From Hyalella azteca (taxonomy: Eukaryota; Arthropoda; Malacostraca; Amphipoda; Hyalellidae): DNA of 64,000 nucleotides. Under the pieces are notes generated by a model, which ran no database searches, was not told the DNA's origin, and was given only the letters and a program-made list of their open reading frames with translations. How positions within the stretch are numbered: position 1 is the stretch's first letter; the number at the start of each line of letters is the position of its first letter. The position numbers and the translations under genes are program-made. Below, piece after piece: positions 1 through 12,000 of the stretch. Location of the stretch: the NCBI RefSeq assembly GCF_000764305.2, contig NW_025945881.1, positions 372,001-436,000 on the forward strand, given 5' to 3'.

Positions 1-450
1 GCACATATGTAGACATAGAAGTAACGTAAGCGGGTTCAAAACAACGCAATGCACGCATATGTGGTTGTACATATTCGCATATCGCAAGCGTATTTTGTTC
101 ACATATCGTAAGAAATGCAATGTTCGCGTTAGATCACGTATTGAAGATAACGCTGTTCAGTGTTCACGCATGCGCTGCTGAAAACGCGTGTTGGCGAGCA
201 TTAGCAGCAACGCTATTGACATAAAAGTAACGCAAGCGTGTTGAAGATAACGCAATGCCCACGTGTTTGTCTATGTGCACGCATAGCAAGCGCATTTACA
301 GACACGCATTGCACGCGTGTTGAATCTCACGCAACTCTCACGTGAGCAAGTGAGCAACACGCACTCGATGCAAGTGCGTTGAAGGTAACGCAACGCAAGC
401 ATGTTGACGTACACGCAATGCAAGAGTGTTGAAACGCTCGCGTGTTGATA
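1..450. repeat. Degenerate short tandem repeat (ACGCAA / GCGTGTTGAA type)
   Basis: The first 450 bases repeat variants of 'acgcaatgcacgcgtgttgaa' with 'aacgcaagcgtgttg' spacing. No frame is open. It reads as a decayed satellite, CpG-richer than its surroundings. From about 450 to 730 I see nothing recognisable. Confidence 0.6.
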
Positions 451-732
451 AGTTCGTACTCATGCACAATGCACATGCAGCGTCACAATTAAAGTCAAGG
501 GCTTGTCACGCTCGCGCTAAGAACTCATGCCAGCTACTGAGCAGGGCAAGCCAACGGTGGCCTGACCAGCCGCTGATTTAGTGGGTCATTTGACCCTTAT
601 ATTTTTTTTCCCATGAAACTACCCAAAATAGCTCCTAGTAGGCGGATAAATAGAAGAGGCAGCCTTTTCAGAACTGATTCATCTCTAATCCGAGAGTTTC
701 AGCCGAAACCCAAACGACAGCCGTGCTAAATT

Positions 733-895
733 TTGACAGGGGTGCTATTCTTGCACTTGCCTATACTGGGCAGAATTTTATGGAAATCTTGGGTAAAAGT
801 TATCATTTCATGGGTGATTCTTAAAAAATTATCAGCAAAAGCAGTGCTGATTTTCTCAATTCATAAACAGAAAATTAGACATGCGCTAAGGAACG
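733..895 (+). repeat. Dispersed repeat, copy 1 (second copy near 27281)
   Basis: The stretch with 'cttgcctatactgggc', 'tggaaatcttgggtaaaa', 'tatcatttcatg' and 'cagtgctgattttct' recurs in the same order at about 27281-27415 inside intron 1 of the NF-YC gene. The open frame over this copy is not shared in a coding manner, so I call it a dispersed non-coding repeat of unknown class. Confidence 0.6.
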
Positions 896-1004
896 TTTTA
901 TTTCGTTTCTCAATGGTAATTTCTCACAATGAAACATTTTATAGACAAGTTTGGGCTACTTTAAAGGTTTTTCCGAGGGCTAGGTCTTTTTATGGCTACA
1001 GAAT

Positions 1005-1345
1005 AGAATATAATAGAAGTGTCGGCACTGAAGAAATAGGCTAATGGCCTGTTGACGATTCTTGTACTTTTCGTGACTTGATTCACAAGGGATCCGGCCT
1101 TTGGAACCCGATCTTTCCATAGCTGACGATTGATTGAGATAGCTGCTGGACTTATTGTCTGGTCTGTAAGGCGTTAGATATTTCAAGACTGAACACATGC
1201 TCCAGCATAGCTTCGTCTAGACTGTTCTTGAAGGCATTCATACTCAGAGCGTCAACGATGATATCAGGGAGGCTGTTTCACATGTCGGTGACCATCGTAT
1301 GACATCTCAGCAAAAAATTCATATGCTATTTGTGAGGGGTTAGAA
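1005..1345 (-). mobile_element. Truncated 3' end of a CR1-like LINE
   Basis: Segments such as 'gacgattcttgtacttttc', 'atttcaagactgaacacatgctcc', 'tctagactgttcttgaa' and 'cagggaggctgtt' match, in order, the 3' part of the LINE at 8.4-8.7 kb. The orientation is minus, as in the larger copy. Only the C-terminal and 3' region remains, the usual outcome of 5'-truncated LINE retroposition. Confidence 0.7.
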
Positions 1346-1810
1346 GGGAAAAATGCGCCCCTAATAACCCCCTGGGAACGGGGTAATACGAGACACTTGA
1401 AATAAAACTTAACTTTAAAACGTTTGAAGCATGCAAAGTGTACTGATTAATTACTAACAGTACTCCAAAGTCCTCCTCATCATTAGTAGATGATGTAGAT
1501 GTATAATAAAAGACGTTTTCTGTGATTTGTACATGTTTTCCCTTAATGTTTTACATGTTTAATGATATTACCGTATCCGTACATGTTTAATGATAATACC
1601 GTATCCATTTTTCTCCAACAAAAACTACTTTTTTCCATTCTGTACCGAGCACTTTTAAACCTCCATCCCTCCCAAAAAAAAAACTTCCCTGCCATTGACA
1701 ACAACCTTGTCTACTGCAAGCTTCATACAGCAGCCGTAAAGCATTTCCTCCGTAAGCTTACGGGACTGGGCTTTTAATTTTGCATTATTTTAATTGGGTG
1801 GATTAATTCA

Positions 1811-1950
1811 CTCCGTACTCACTGCACTCCGTACTCACTGCAGTGAGTGACAAAGAGCACATTTTCTCGTCTCGTGACGGACAGACAGACAGACGGACGG
1901 ACATGACGAGCACAATAGCGCCTTTTTTCCATAAATGAGAAAATGCGCTA
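1811..1950 (+). mobile_element. MITE-B copy 1
   Basis: One of at least six copies of a short non-coding element. It carries subterminal inverted repeats (AGCGCATTTTCTC and its complement), a (GACG)n-like stretch, and a flank with the palindrome CACTGCAGTG inside 'gtactcactgcagtgagtg'. This copy and the next face each other. Confidence 0.65.
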
Positions 1951-2048
1951 AAAAGATCGTGAAAAACATACCTCAAGCAGAGAAGAATATTGTAGTTGCA
2001 ACCATCATATTTTTTTGGAGAAATATATCATAGTTTGGGTTAATTATT

Positions 2049-2216
2049 AGCACATTTTCTCATTTATGGAAAAAATTAACTATTGTGCTCGCTAACAACT
2101 AACTATTAATTAACTATTGTTCGTCCGTCTGTCTGTCCGTCCATGACTTCACGTTTTCGTCGACGAGAAAATGCGCTCTCGATCTGTCACTCACTGCAGT
2201 GAGTACTGAGTTATAT
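2049..2216 (-). mobile_element. MITE-B copy 2, inverted relative to copy 1
   Basis: It begins 'agcacattttctcatttatgg' and ends 'cactgcagtgagtactgag' plus 'ttatat', the reverse arrangement of copy 1. It contains extra internal 'taactattaattaactatt' sequence. Between 2217 and 2810 I see no further feature; the open minus frame at 2377-2670 shows no domain. Confidence 0.65.
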
Positions 2217-2810
2217 ATTTTTTTTCTATTTTGCCCGGTGCACAATCCTATCAATGAAATGTTATGCACAATTATATGACACATAACGTCGATTTATCTC
2301 AGACATAAATTCGAATAAGTTTCATTGTTATATCTCTCTAAGTTGTAGTTATCATCCGATAACGTTGTGATTATAATTACCGTTGCTTTACGGTTTGCAA
2401 GAATGGACTAATAAATTGCCCCATGGAGTGACAAATAAACGACAGTAGCTTCGGCAAATTTATTACGGTGGTGGTTAATCTTTTCATGTTATTAATAAAT
2501 GAACTAGCCGTTAAACAATAGTAATTTTTACGCTCAATCAGACTTGACTCGCAAGTTGAGTTACCGCCAACATCAGTAGAAAAAGATAACCGTTGAAAAG
2601 AATTACCGTTTCGGTTATTTCGAAAATCGAATAAAAAAGATTCCTGTTCCTCTATTTGTGGAACAGACATCAGCTATATTCTTGTTTTGATCAATTACAT
2701 TTATTTTGCCTTGAATTGTATTCAAGCGCTCGAACATTGGTTAGCGCTGTAACAGTTTGGTTACGAATTTTGCAAAGCGATAGGCAAAGTATTGAGCACG
2801 AGTTAGCAGA

Positions 2811-2820
2811 TTTATTTATT
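2811..2820 (-). promoter_or_regulatory. Candidate polyadenylation signal of the IR gene
   Basis: On the minus strand the sequence reads AATAAATAAA about 145 bases past the IR stop codon. This spacing suits a short 3' UTR. Confidence 0.45.
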
Positions 2821-2965
2821 GGGACCTCAAGGAAAAGTTCCAATAAGGAAAGATGTGGCTAATGAATAATTTTTCTATCGTGATTATTGTGTACACAATG
2901 AATAAAAGGTGTTATGTGTGTCCAGAAAGTCCGTTAGTTAGTTCGTCATCCGTAGGGTTGCCGCC

Positions 2966-3036
2966 TCACTGCTGCCGTCCGGCGCTGCGCTTCGTCATCA
3001 CCTCCACAGCAAAGACCACAGAAGCGACAGCGACGC
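2966..3036 (-). CDS. IR exon 14: M4 helix and C terminus
   Basis: The acceptor is TTGCATCAAGCAG. It encodes residues 511-533: 'GVAVASVVFAVEVM' continues the M4 helix begun in the previous exon, followed by a short basic tail 'TKRSAGRQQ' and TGA. The entry phase (one base carried over) matches the donor at 4910. Confidence 0.75.
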
Positions 3037-6000
3037 CTGCTTGATGCAAATCACAAGTCGCAGGGCAGTCTTATTTTTCATTTTAAAATTGTTTTATCGG
3101 AAAAAATTTTGAAAAAGGCGCCCCAGGGAACGTAAAAAAAACTCCAAAAGAAAAATAAGGTTCCCAATTAAACCAAACCAAACAAAGAAACCGTGAATTT
3201 GAAAAAAAACCTTAACTAAGCCCCGCAAAAAATGAAGAAATTTAATTCAAATTGGGGAACTAACAAACAACCAATTCAAAGAACAAAGAAAAGACAAAGC
3301 AACGGAAAAAAAAGGAAACAAAAGTTTGGAAAAATTCATTAGTGATTCAAGAGTATTATTAGAATGAAACAGTTTTTTGTATCTTCTAATGCCTTAATTA
3401 TGTACAATTCAACTGTGAACCACGACCGATGGTCTACGTCAAATAGACTAAATAAAAGTAAATGTAATCAACATTGTAAGCCAGTTTAGCATGGCCAGTC
3501 TTAATATCTATATTATCTAACAATTTTGGTAATATTTTTAGGATCTGGTAATAACAAATATTAGTATTATGTAATTCGCGATAATTCTGGTACGCAGCGC
3601 TCATTTCAAATAAGCCCTCCGGCTTGACAATCCACGCGCGACGCGTTCGATTTTCTGGTGCGCTAACAAAAGATTCTTTCTCTTGCCGTGTTCTGGTAAA
3701 AAATACCTAATCCACTGGGCGAGTATAAAAGTTAATAATTGTTCATGTATGCATTGTAGAAATATATTCTTTTTGTACTTTATAAATAAAAAGATTACTT
3801 TGTAAATAGTTAGATCCTGCTTAGGAATGTTATAACGACATACCTTAGGCCGGGCTAGATATGACTTGGAACCTCATTATTCTGATTCTGTTTAGTGAAA
3901 CAAAATGAAGTTGAATTATTTATTCACAGCTGATATTCTTAGGCTAGAGTGAAATTATCAGTGAAACTATTTGTAATGAATTAATGAGAGGTATTGTCAG
4001 TAGATTGAATTATAGTGGATTAAATCCCAAATCTATTGAGAATCATCGTTGTTGCTTTTGACCCTTAATAATAATGGTTACGAATATTAAGTCTCTAGAT
4101 ATAAATTCGGTTCGCTTAATTTTGGAATACTGACTTGCATTTGAAACTCAAGTTCTAATTATGACTTTGCTCGCAGGCCTTTTTCGCTCACCATATTTAC
4201 AGTTTCCTTAGAACATACTATATGATATATCCCATAACCTCCATTTACTTGCGCTGCTTTTACCAGATCGATTCTGGTCATCTTTTCATGTCTCCTAACT
4301 GAGTCAAGCTCTGACCAACTACCAGAATAAATTATATATTATATATCTTGCTCAACTATCAACTCCCCTAATTACCCTACTTATCTTGGCCTCGATAACC
4401 CTCCAAATTCCTATATACGATAGCCACGGTACCTCAACATCCAAACTTTCATCCTAGTTTTGTTGTTCACGGCAAGGAAATCTATATCCTTGATTCACTC
4501 CCACATAATTTACAATACCTACTTTTCATTACGTGTATTTTTTTCACGTCGAATTAACCATTATAACTTAAATTTGATTGACATTTAGACGAGGACAGCC
4601 GTTGCAGGCAGCCTTTCTGAACGTGACACTATTATGCTTGCACAAAGAATTTATTGTATTACCGTGCGCAAAAAAATAAATTTCAATGAATGTGAATTAC
4701 TCCTCGAATTCAAGAGAATTTGGAAGTTCCATGCTGCATACTCAAAAACGAACTGAATTTGCTGACGTGATTCATCGATGCCATAGCTGATAGTCCTAAA
4801 ATGTCCTAACTGTCAGCGAGCGCGGTTATATATTAGTTACTTGAAGTTAGCTTTAGTTAAGTTACTTTAAGTTATAAATTTTTTAGTTAAATTTGTATGT
4901 GTGACTCACCGATGCCATAGACGTAAAAGATCCCAAGGAAGTCCGTAACTGTCAGAGCTCGCGATTCGCTGAGGTTGTTGTCAGTCTTGGTGCACCAGGT
5001 CGCATTCCAGGTTTTCTTCTTCAGGAGATAATCTGGCAGGCCAGTCTCGATTACATGCAAAGACCTGCCAAGATGAAAAAAATGCAAAGTGACAACTCAT
5101 TTATTTCCTTTTATTTTATTATTTTTCTGAAGCCTAAACATATTGAAATATTTCGGTACACATAATTCAGGCCAGGCATAATGGACGCCATTATAGTCAT
5201 ATAGACATACATATAAGACGATTACTTCGATGCACATCAGGAAATTAAAGAAACAAATATAAGCGAATTGTCAATGTGCTTCCATCAATGGATTAAAGTC
5301 ATTTCAGTCCATATTACTGTTTAATTTGGTTTAATTGTACAATGCGAGGAACACAACTTTTCTAAGTCGAAATTAGAGGAGCATTGGTCATTATTATTAG
5401 TATTTACATGAGGTCCATGGCATTCTTGAGAGGCGAGTTTTTGGGATATGCAAAGGTCATGGATGTCGGCACCAAGTTCGACTTGAACGAAGTTAGGCGA
5501 CAGTCGCCGTACTGTAATCGAATACTAAACAAATTAATAACATTATATATTACTCATATATGTATATACATGTACATATATTATTTGGTAAGACCAAGAC
5601 AATGATTAGTTGACTTTTTCAATTAGTAATTTAATGTAAAAGAACCTTTCCTGGCTGGACCTAATCTTAGTTAAATTGGTAAAAAGTGCCTAAAAACTAT
5701 TGTACGCTTTTCTAACCCCAACCTAATGAGGTTTTCGTTAATTAGCATGTCGCATAATAGCGTTCATCTTTTTTTGTGTCGCACAACACATAAGAAAAAA
5801 CAAAAAACAAAAAGAGACTCCGACACAGGGACACAAAAATCCCAGACACAACACGTGCGACACATTTTGTTACACAATATGCCAAAAATGCCGTGCTATT
5901 GTCGAAAGTATAAGTAACGTTGTGATCGAACATTTCTGCGACACGATTTTCGGGGAATGTGATGAAACCTATCGATTAATTTAGTATTTTATAAATATTG

Positions 6001-9000
6001 ATGTAAAAATAAAATATATAAATTGTTGTAATAATTTCCTACGAACCAGGAAATTTAGAATTTTTTGCGGGTTTCGACGTTCAAATATCATGAGATTTCT
6101 CCCACAAAATAGTTCTAATGGCGTGAGGAATTTGAAAAGTTCCGTGCCAATTATTTTGAAGGTTGAATATTCAAACATTTATCAAAATTCTGATTTTCAA
6201 TTAGTAATTTAATGTAAAAGAACCTTTCCTGGCTGGACCTAATCTTAGTTAAATTGTTAAAAAGTGCCTAAAAACTATTGTTCGCTTTTCTAACCCCAAC
6301 CTAATGAGGTTTTCGTTAATTAGCATGTCGCATAATAGCGTTCGTCTTTTTTTTTGTGTCGCACTACGTATTAGCAAATACTAAACATAAGTAGATTCTG
6401 CGACATGGGTACATTAATTTCCGAGACAGTACTTGTGCGACATTTTGTTACACAATATGCCAAAAATGCCGTGCTATTGTCGAAAGTATAAGTAACGTTG
6501 TGATCGAACATTTCTGCGACACGATTTTCGGGGAATGTGATGAAACCTATCGATTAATTTAGTATTTTATAAATATTGATGTAAAAATAAAATATATAAA
6601 TTGTTGTAATAATTTCCTACGAACCAGGAAATTTAGCATTTTTGCGGGTTTCGACGTTCAAATATCATGAGATTTCTCCCACAAAATAGTTCTAATGGCG
6701 TGAGGAATTTGAAAAGTTCCGTGCCAATTATTTTGAAGGTTGAATATTCAAACATTTATCAAAATTCTGATTTTCTCTGAGCGATATTAAGTGATGAAAT
6801 TCATTTTATCTGTTAGAGAAGTTTTTTTTCACCTTTGAGAAGTCGTCAGCCATGAAACTTTCGGACCACAGCGACGGGACCATTGCTTAAATAGAAAAAA
6901 TGGCATTAAATTTGCTACAAGATAATCAATTGGAATGATTTTTCTCCCGGTAATTAATTAAATAATGCACACTAAAACAAACATATCTGAAACATTTACA
7001 ATATTTCTGTGACAAATATCGTAAGATCTGCCGGAGTACAAAACATCTAAATGTTTCCAAGCAGACATCTACACGAGAGTAATATGTTATTATGGCGCAG
7101 GGACCATTCATGTTTTACTCAACGTTTCAGCATCATAATTTTTGTCATATTGACATCTCAATTGCTTATTAACTATAGACCACACATAATATAAGCTAAT
7201 AATAGCCTAGCCTACGTAGACTACGTGCGTAAAAACTGTACATAGATAGTTCGATTGAATATTGAAAACTTTGAGAACTTTGGTCTGTTTCTAAATTAAG
7301 AGAATTTGAGCACACAGAAGAAAAGACAAGTATATACAAGATTTTTATTAACTGAATAAAATTTCACCATAAAATATCAAGGATCATATCTTGGTCCTTC
7401 ATAGCATTGGATTTGGGCCAAGTTTGCCCACACCTATGCATGGGCAGTGGCAAATGTTAAGGGAACCGTGATGAAAAAAGCTAAAAATAAAATAAGCAGC
7501 AATAGAAATGATAAAAAAGCGAAACAAATGGATTATCTATGGATAAAAAGGATAAAAATGGGTTCTCCCTGGCTAAAAAGCTGAAAATTGGCCTCTCCTT
7601 GAATAAAAAGTTATAAAATTTGTACTCCGTGGAATAAAAAACTAAAAAGTGGGTTCTACAGGGATAACAGGGATAAAAATGCGAAAAAATGTTTTCCACG
7701 GACACAGATAAAAAGGCTAAAAAATGGGCCCACAAATCCAATCCAGCTCACCGCAACTTCCTTCATAAGGACAATGTCAACCAAAAATCTGATTTGGACA
7801 AAGTTTACCCACACCCAGTATGAACATGTCATGAATCCCGTAACTCTTTGTCAATCAACTCGCTCGCAAATCTCTTCCTGAAGACCTAATAAAAAAAATT
7901 CACCGAATTTAATCACACCCAGTGTATACCATACATATCATGGTATACACTAGTATATACACTATCATAACTCACCCGCAACTCTCTCTCTGAGGACCTT
8001 GTCAACAAGGTCTGCCGTCGGCGTCGGGTTGCCGTCTCTTTGACCCCATAACTTGCCCAAGACGTGATTCGGTTCGGCCTTCGCAAGCCCCTGCACAAGT
8101 TATTCATATTAGAGAATAACCTCGTCCTTCCGTGAGAATATTTAATTTTCTAGGTGTGTGTAAACTTTTTAAGTGTGCTATCATATCAAATTGTGAGTAC
8201 CAGGTCTTATAGGTAATTGTGTTATTTAATTACATATACTGATCATATAGAAATATAATAGAAGTGTATAAGAATAAATAAAATCTCTACAAAGTGCTGA
8301 ATATCACGTTAAAGATTACCAGTCTGTTGTATCTCGGATGAGAATGGGGATTATCAATAGGATTATTGTTCACGAATTTCAAAGCATCGTCGGCTCCTGA
8401 TCAACTATAGTAGTATAGTATAGTATAGTATCTTCGGCATTGAAGAATAGGCCTAGATAGGCCTGTCGCCGATTCTTGTACTTTTCTTGACTAGACTGGC
8501 CTTTTGATCAAATCTTTTCAACGGACGGTATGTTTAAAATCGCTTCTAGATTTCATTTGTTCCGTAGGACAAGAGGCATTTCAAGACTAAACATATGCTC
8601 CTGCATGGCCTTGTCTAGTCTGTTCTTGAACGCGTTCATACTAATCTTCAGGGAGGCTGTTCCACATATCGGCGACTCGAAGCGAGAAGAAAGGTTGTCG
8701 CATGGATGAGTGGTACCGCAGTTTTATTAGTTTATAGCTGTGGCCCCTGGTGTTGGTTCTCGTTTCAAATTCTAGCAATCCTTCTGGGACCTTGTTCAAA
8801 CCATGAGTATACTTGTATACTTCAATGAGGTCACCACGTAGGCGACGATAACTGAGACTGGGAAGCTTCATAATCTTCAATCTTTCTTCATAGGACTTGC
8901 CCTTTAAGCGTGGAATTATCCTTGTTGCACGTCTTTGTATACTCTCAACTAAATTTTTGTCCTTTTCAAGTCTCGGAGACCACACCTCTATTTCGGGCGC

Positions 9001-12000
9001 ACAACTCTATTTTTTTCCAAACTCTATGTTCGGGCGCACGACAGTGGTAAACAACAGCTTCATCATTTCTATATCTAGGTACTAGAAGGAGCGTCTGATC
9101 AGCCCAAGCAGTTATTGGATTTATTAACTTGCGTTTCAATATGCCTAGAAAATTTTAGCTCCTTGTCGACACAAACTCCAAGATCTTTTTCCACGCAAGA
9201 CTTCTCAATCATAACCCTCTCGTTTCAACCATGTCTTCTCATGCTGTTCATTGTTCTTGCCGAGGTGAAGTACTTTACACTTGTCAGCATTGAAACGCAG
9301 CTGCCACGCATCAGCCCAGTCAACTAAACTATCAATTTAATTGACGCATCCTTAACTGTATTATAAACTTTTGCGTCATCGACATACATGGAGCACACGC
9401 TTGACACTACTTCTGGTAGGTCGTTTATAAAAGCGACAAACAAAACAGGCCCAAGAACGCTTCCTTGCGGTACGCCACTGCGCACCGTTACCCAGTCTGA
9501 TACGGTTCCGTAAATACTGACACGTTGTCTTCTGCCTACTAGGAAATTCCTGATCCATTGGAGTACATTTCCCTCTATTCCCAAAGAATTCACTTTACGT
9601 AACAGTCGCTCATGCGGAACACTATCAAATGCCTTGGCAAAATTGAGGTACATTGCATCCACTGGCACCCTTTCGTCCAGCAGGCGAGTCCAATTATTCA
9701 AAGCAGACAGGAGATTAGTGGTGCATGATCTGCCAGCAATAAAGCCATGCTGACAGTCTGATAGAAGATGGTTAACAGTCAAGTGATCGATCATCCTATC
9801 CCTCACAACCGATTCCATCACCTTACACACAATACTTGTGAGACTGACAGGACGGTAGTCACCGGGGTTACTTCTGTCACCCTTTTTTGAACAGGGGTGT
9901 TACTTGGGCTTCTTTCCAGTCGGCCGGCAAAGTCTCTTCGATTAAGGTTTTTCGAAAGAATACTGTTAAAGGGCCGACCAGCGCGGTTGCTAATTCGGTG
10001 AGTAATCTAGGGTGGAAACCGTCTGATCCAGATGACTTGTTGGGATTCAGGGAGACCAGGCGTTTGAGAACCTCCTCTTCGTGTATCTCAAACTAGTTAA
10101 ACTTCGAGCCCACTGGTCGCTCCTCAATAGCTGGAATACTGTTCAATTAAGTCCTCTTCTGTGAAGACGCTGCTAAAGAACTGATTTAAAACATTGGCCC
10201 TGCCCTCCTCAGAAGATATCTTTCGTTGATTTACATTCGAATCAGCAACACCGTCCCTTGTCTTACACTTAGAACCAGCATACAAAAAGAAGGCTCTCGG
10301 GTTCTTTTTTGAGTTTTTGGCAACATCTTCAAAGTTTTGGACTGCGATGCGACAAGCTTTTTTAGCTTGATTTCGAGCTCTTGCTTACAGATTATACTCA
10401 GCATCGCTACGAGTCCGTAAATAACGCTTGTAGGCTTCTTTCATTGCCTTTAGCCTTGCTTTAACCGTGTTGTTCATCCACTGTGTTTTTCTGACTCCAC
10501 CGAGCTTTATCTTAGGTACACACGCATCAACTGCAGACATAACCATGTTCTTGATAAATGACCACGACTCCGCCACATTCATGTTCATAATACAGTCCGA
10601 AATGTTCGATGCACTCGCTGATTCACGAAATTTAAGTCTCCTTCCACAAAGTTGAAATGTTCACGCTTCCGAGGCTTCTTTTCTGTTAGCGCTTAATACT
10701 GAAAAACAATGACTGGTGGTGACTTTTGCCCAACGGAGCCTCTTGGCGAAGCTCTTCTACCATTGATTCTTCACTGGTAAACACTAGGTCTAGAGTATTT
10801 GGAGTCTGATTACCTCTAAAATGGGTTGGCTTTGTGATGTGCTGGTATAAAAATGAGTCTCTCACAGACTCCATGAACAAGGATGAAGGGTGATTCTCAC
10901 CCATTGGAGAGGATTTATCTGCCCAGTCTATTTCTGGATGGTTAAAGTCACCAACTATTAACGTATGCGACCTACTGAAAGTCATGCTCGGTCGAAGATT
11001 GTTCAGTACTTCTTAGGTGATCAGAGGAGCTGTTAGTTAGTTAGTAAGTTTAGTTGCCAGATGTTTACTAGCGCTTCAGCTATTTAGCTATCTCGCACCG
11101 AAAGTCAAGATGAACATCACCATAGAGGTAGAAGGTCTCAATTATTCATCACCCACAAGGGGCGGAAGGAACTATTAACGTATGCGACCTACTGAAAGTC
11201 ATGCTCGGTCGAAGATTGTTCAGTACTTCTTAGGTGATCAGAGGAACTGTTAGGTGATCTTTACAGGACACCTATAAGGGGGCTATCCCTGCTTTTTAGA
11301 GAAAGCTCACACCTCGCTGATTCTCTAGCAGTCTAGCTGATTCGTGCTCTGCTCATAACTTAACTTGTTGGGCCCCATAAAAGGTTCCAACCCACAGAGC
11401 TACACCTCTACTACACTGCTCTTCGTTTAAGTTATAAAAGCAATCAAAACATGACAACTGAAATTCATCTGGTACAATTTTTCCCCCGTGATTTTAGGGA
11501 GTGTTTCTGAAATACAAATAATGTCTATACACTCGTTTCCGATCACAGTTAACAATTCATTTCTCCTGTTCAAAACGGAATCAGAGTTCATGTAGTAACG
11601 TTTCAAAAGTTTTTGTGCACTTACATTTGATGTACGAGTAAACTTTTTAGCTTATTTACAGAACTGGATTTATGCACACGATTTCATCTATTTAATTGTC
11701 TTCCATCTCCCCTGACTGTCGGCGAGCGGTCGGAGTCCTCGTGATATCTTGAATGTAGTGGACATGATTTTCCGGGCTTCTAAGTCTGTTTCGCTCCTGC
11801 CATTTCTTGCGGAAATCCGCCCTCTCTAAAGGGGTGGAATCCTTCTTCACAAAAACAGACTTGGACTCGACAGCTTTTCATCATTTTTTCGCTGCTTTTA
11901 GCACGCTCCAAACAAGGGCCATACTTTCAAAATTCACTAAGTGAGCGTAAGTGCTTACGCTCTATTTTCTTGTCTATGATTGGTGGATTTTGCTCGAAAG

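Noticed and set aside
1..450. CRISPR-like array
   Set aside because: The repeats are degenerate with no constant repeat/spacer pattern, and the genome is eukaryotic.
2377..2670. 97-codon minus ORF downstream of the IR gene
   Set aside because: No domain, signal or splice evidence, and it lies beyond the IR polyadenylation signal.
7655..7675. Sequence resembling the I-SceI homing endonuclease site
   Set aside because: 'agggataacaggg' matches only part of the site and lies in a degenerate GGATAAAAA repeat; chance.
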